Shown: positions 63,483-64,000 of the stretch, one piece after another
Layout: every line of letters begins with the position of its first letter
How positions within the stretch are numbered: the stretch's first letter is position 1
Translations under genes and position numbers: made by a program
Assembly: GCF_000169375.1 (NCBI RefSeq)
Contig: NZ_AAXY01000005.1
Span: 231,692-295,691, forward strand
Source: Marinobacter sp. ELB17
GTDB taxonomy: Bacteria; Pseudomonadota; Gammaproteobacteria; Pseudomonadales; Oleiphilaceae
Reading direction: 5' to 3'
DNA: 64,000 bases
The notes under the pieces: model-generated
Seen by the model: the letters and a program-made list of their open reading frames with translations, nothing else
Told to the model about the DNA's origin: nothing
Database searches by the model: none

Positions 63483-63939
63483 ATGAACAATTTTGATTTT
63501 CACAATCCCACCCGCATTTGCCGCGCTGTTTGAAGCGCGATGAGTGGGACATCTTGCTGCAAGGCGGCAACAACGTAGATAAAGCCTTGCCGTTTGGCGC
63601 GGTGCTGACCCTGCCAGTCGCCGGTGCAGGATCGTTTTTCCGAAGGCTTGCTGCAAACGCTGATCGAGATTGGTCCCCAGTGCCTGGCCGAACCTGAAAA
63701 CTACCAGGTGCGCGCCAGCCTGATGTGGACCGCCACCCTGGCCCTGAATGGATTGATTGACAGCGGTGTGCCGCAAGACTGGGCCCACCCACATGCTGGG
63801 CCACGAACTCACCGCCCTGCATAACCTGGACCGCGCTATCGACAAAACCCAGGCGTTCTTCGAGTCCATGGGCGTAAAAACCCACCTGGTTGATTACCAG
63901 CTGGGCGAAGTGTGGTGGACCCCTGAGTCAAGACATTAA
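63483..63939 (+). pseudogene. yqhD: yqhD-type iron/zinc alcohol dehydrogenase, heavily deleted
   Basis: Starts as MNNFDFHNPTRI, the family N-terminus. After a deletion come DEWDILLQGGNNVDKALPFG and AVLTLPVAGAGS, then another deletion, QDRFSEGLLQTLIEIGPQCL, YQVRASLMWTATLALNGLID, GVPQDWA, a frame slip, HMLGHELTALHNLD, a deletion, and AIDKTQAFFESMGVKTHL. Normal length is about 387 residues; roughly 150 codons remain in two or more frames. Such enzymes reduce short aldehydes with NADPH. Confidence 0.85.
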
Positions 63940-64000
63940 TTGACTGGGTTTAAGTTGTGCATTCGACTTCACTTGCAGCTGGCCGGCGCTGCCCCGTGTT

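Overview
The window looks like a chromosomal segment of a marine gammaproteobacterium, most likely Marinobacter or a close relative. The basis is a glucosylglycerate operon (gpgS, gpgP and a GH13_18 phosphorylase), betaine-type BCCT carriers, a RimK-related ligase trio and an orphan VgrG island. This is inference from gene content; no marker gene such as rRNA is present to confirm it.

Layout, left to right. 1-3.9 kb: a membrane-anchored cold-shock-domain protein, a Clp_N/AAA protein, glyoxalase I and a DUF1853 protein. 3.9-8.9 kb (minus strand): a compatible-solute operon, gpgP > gpgS > GH13_18 phosphorylase > a glycosyltransferase of the tRNA-queuosine mannosyltransferase type. 9.0-22.2 kb (minus strand): a type VI secretion (T6SS) payload island, read vgrG > DUF4123 adaptor > large VasX-like effector > membrane protein (putative immunity) > orphan effector C-terminus > second, partly identical immunity gene > 5'-truncated second effector > its own putative immunity gene > relics. 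No T6SS core genes are in the window. 22.4-32.3 kb: selO, class I fumarase, enoyl-CoA hydratase, a TPR-like periplasmic protein, rmuC, and a three-gene operon of lipoprotein aspartic protease, 7TM/transglutaminase-like protein and RimK-like ligase.

32.3-38.4 kb is a decaying region: remnants of a duplicated ligase-BCCT pair, a BCCT gene broken by a one-base frameshift, a glutamate-synthase-like pseudogene and a CobW-type GTPase fragment. Within it sit an intact tRNA-Pro(GGG) and a tandem glycine riboswitch in front of a DadA-type amine oxidoreductase. 38.4-44.7 kb: dienelactone hydrolase, DUF5610, the YdbH-YnbE-YdbL envelope set and a Crp/Fnr regulator.

45.1-52.3 kb is a catabolic block: IclR regulator, TAXI-type TRAP transporter, two-subunit 3-oxoacid CoA-transferase and a permease of unknown substrate. 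52.9-61.0 kb is a second catabolic block behind a divergent LysR regulator: aldehyde dehydrogenase, an M19-dipeptidase-like protein lacking the usual first metal motif, BCCT transporter, an unknown 578-residue protein, a DUF3726-type protein and a RidA protein. It reads as an uptake and degradation pathway for a betaine-like compound whose substrate cannot be named from sequence. 61.1-63.1 kb holds an unknown 672-residue protein with a papain-like Gln/Cys/His/Asn signature, and the window closes on a yqhD-type alcohol dehydrogenase pseudogene.

The two most unusual parts are the layered effector/immunity array (9-19.5 kb) and the LysR-controlled block at 53-61 kb.
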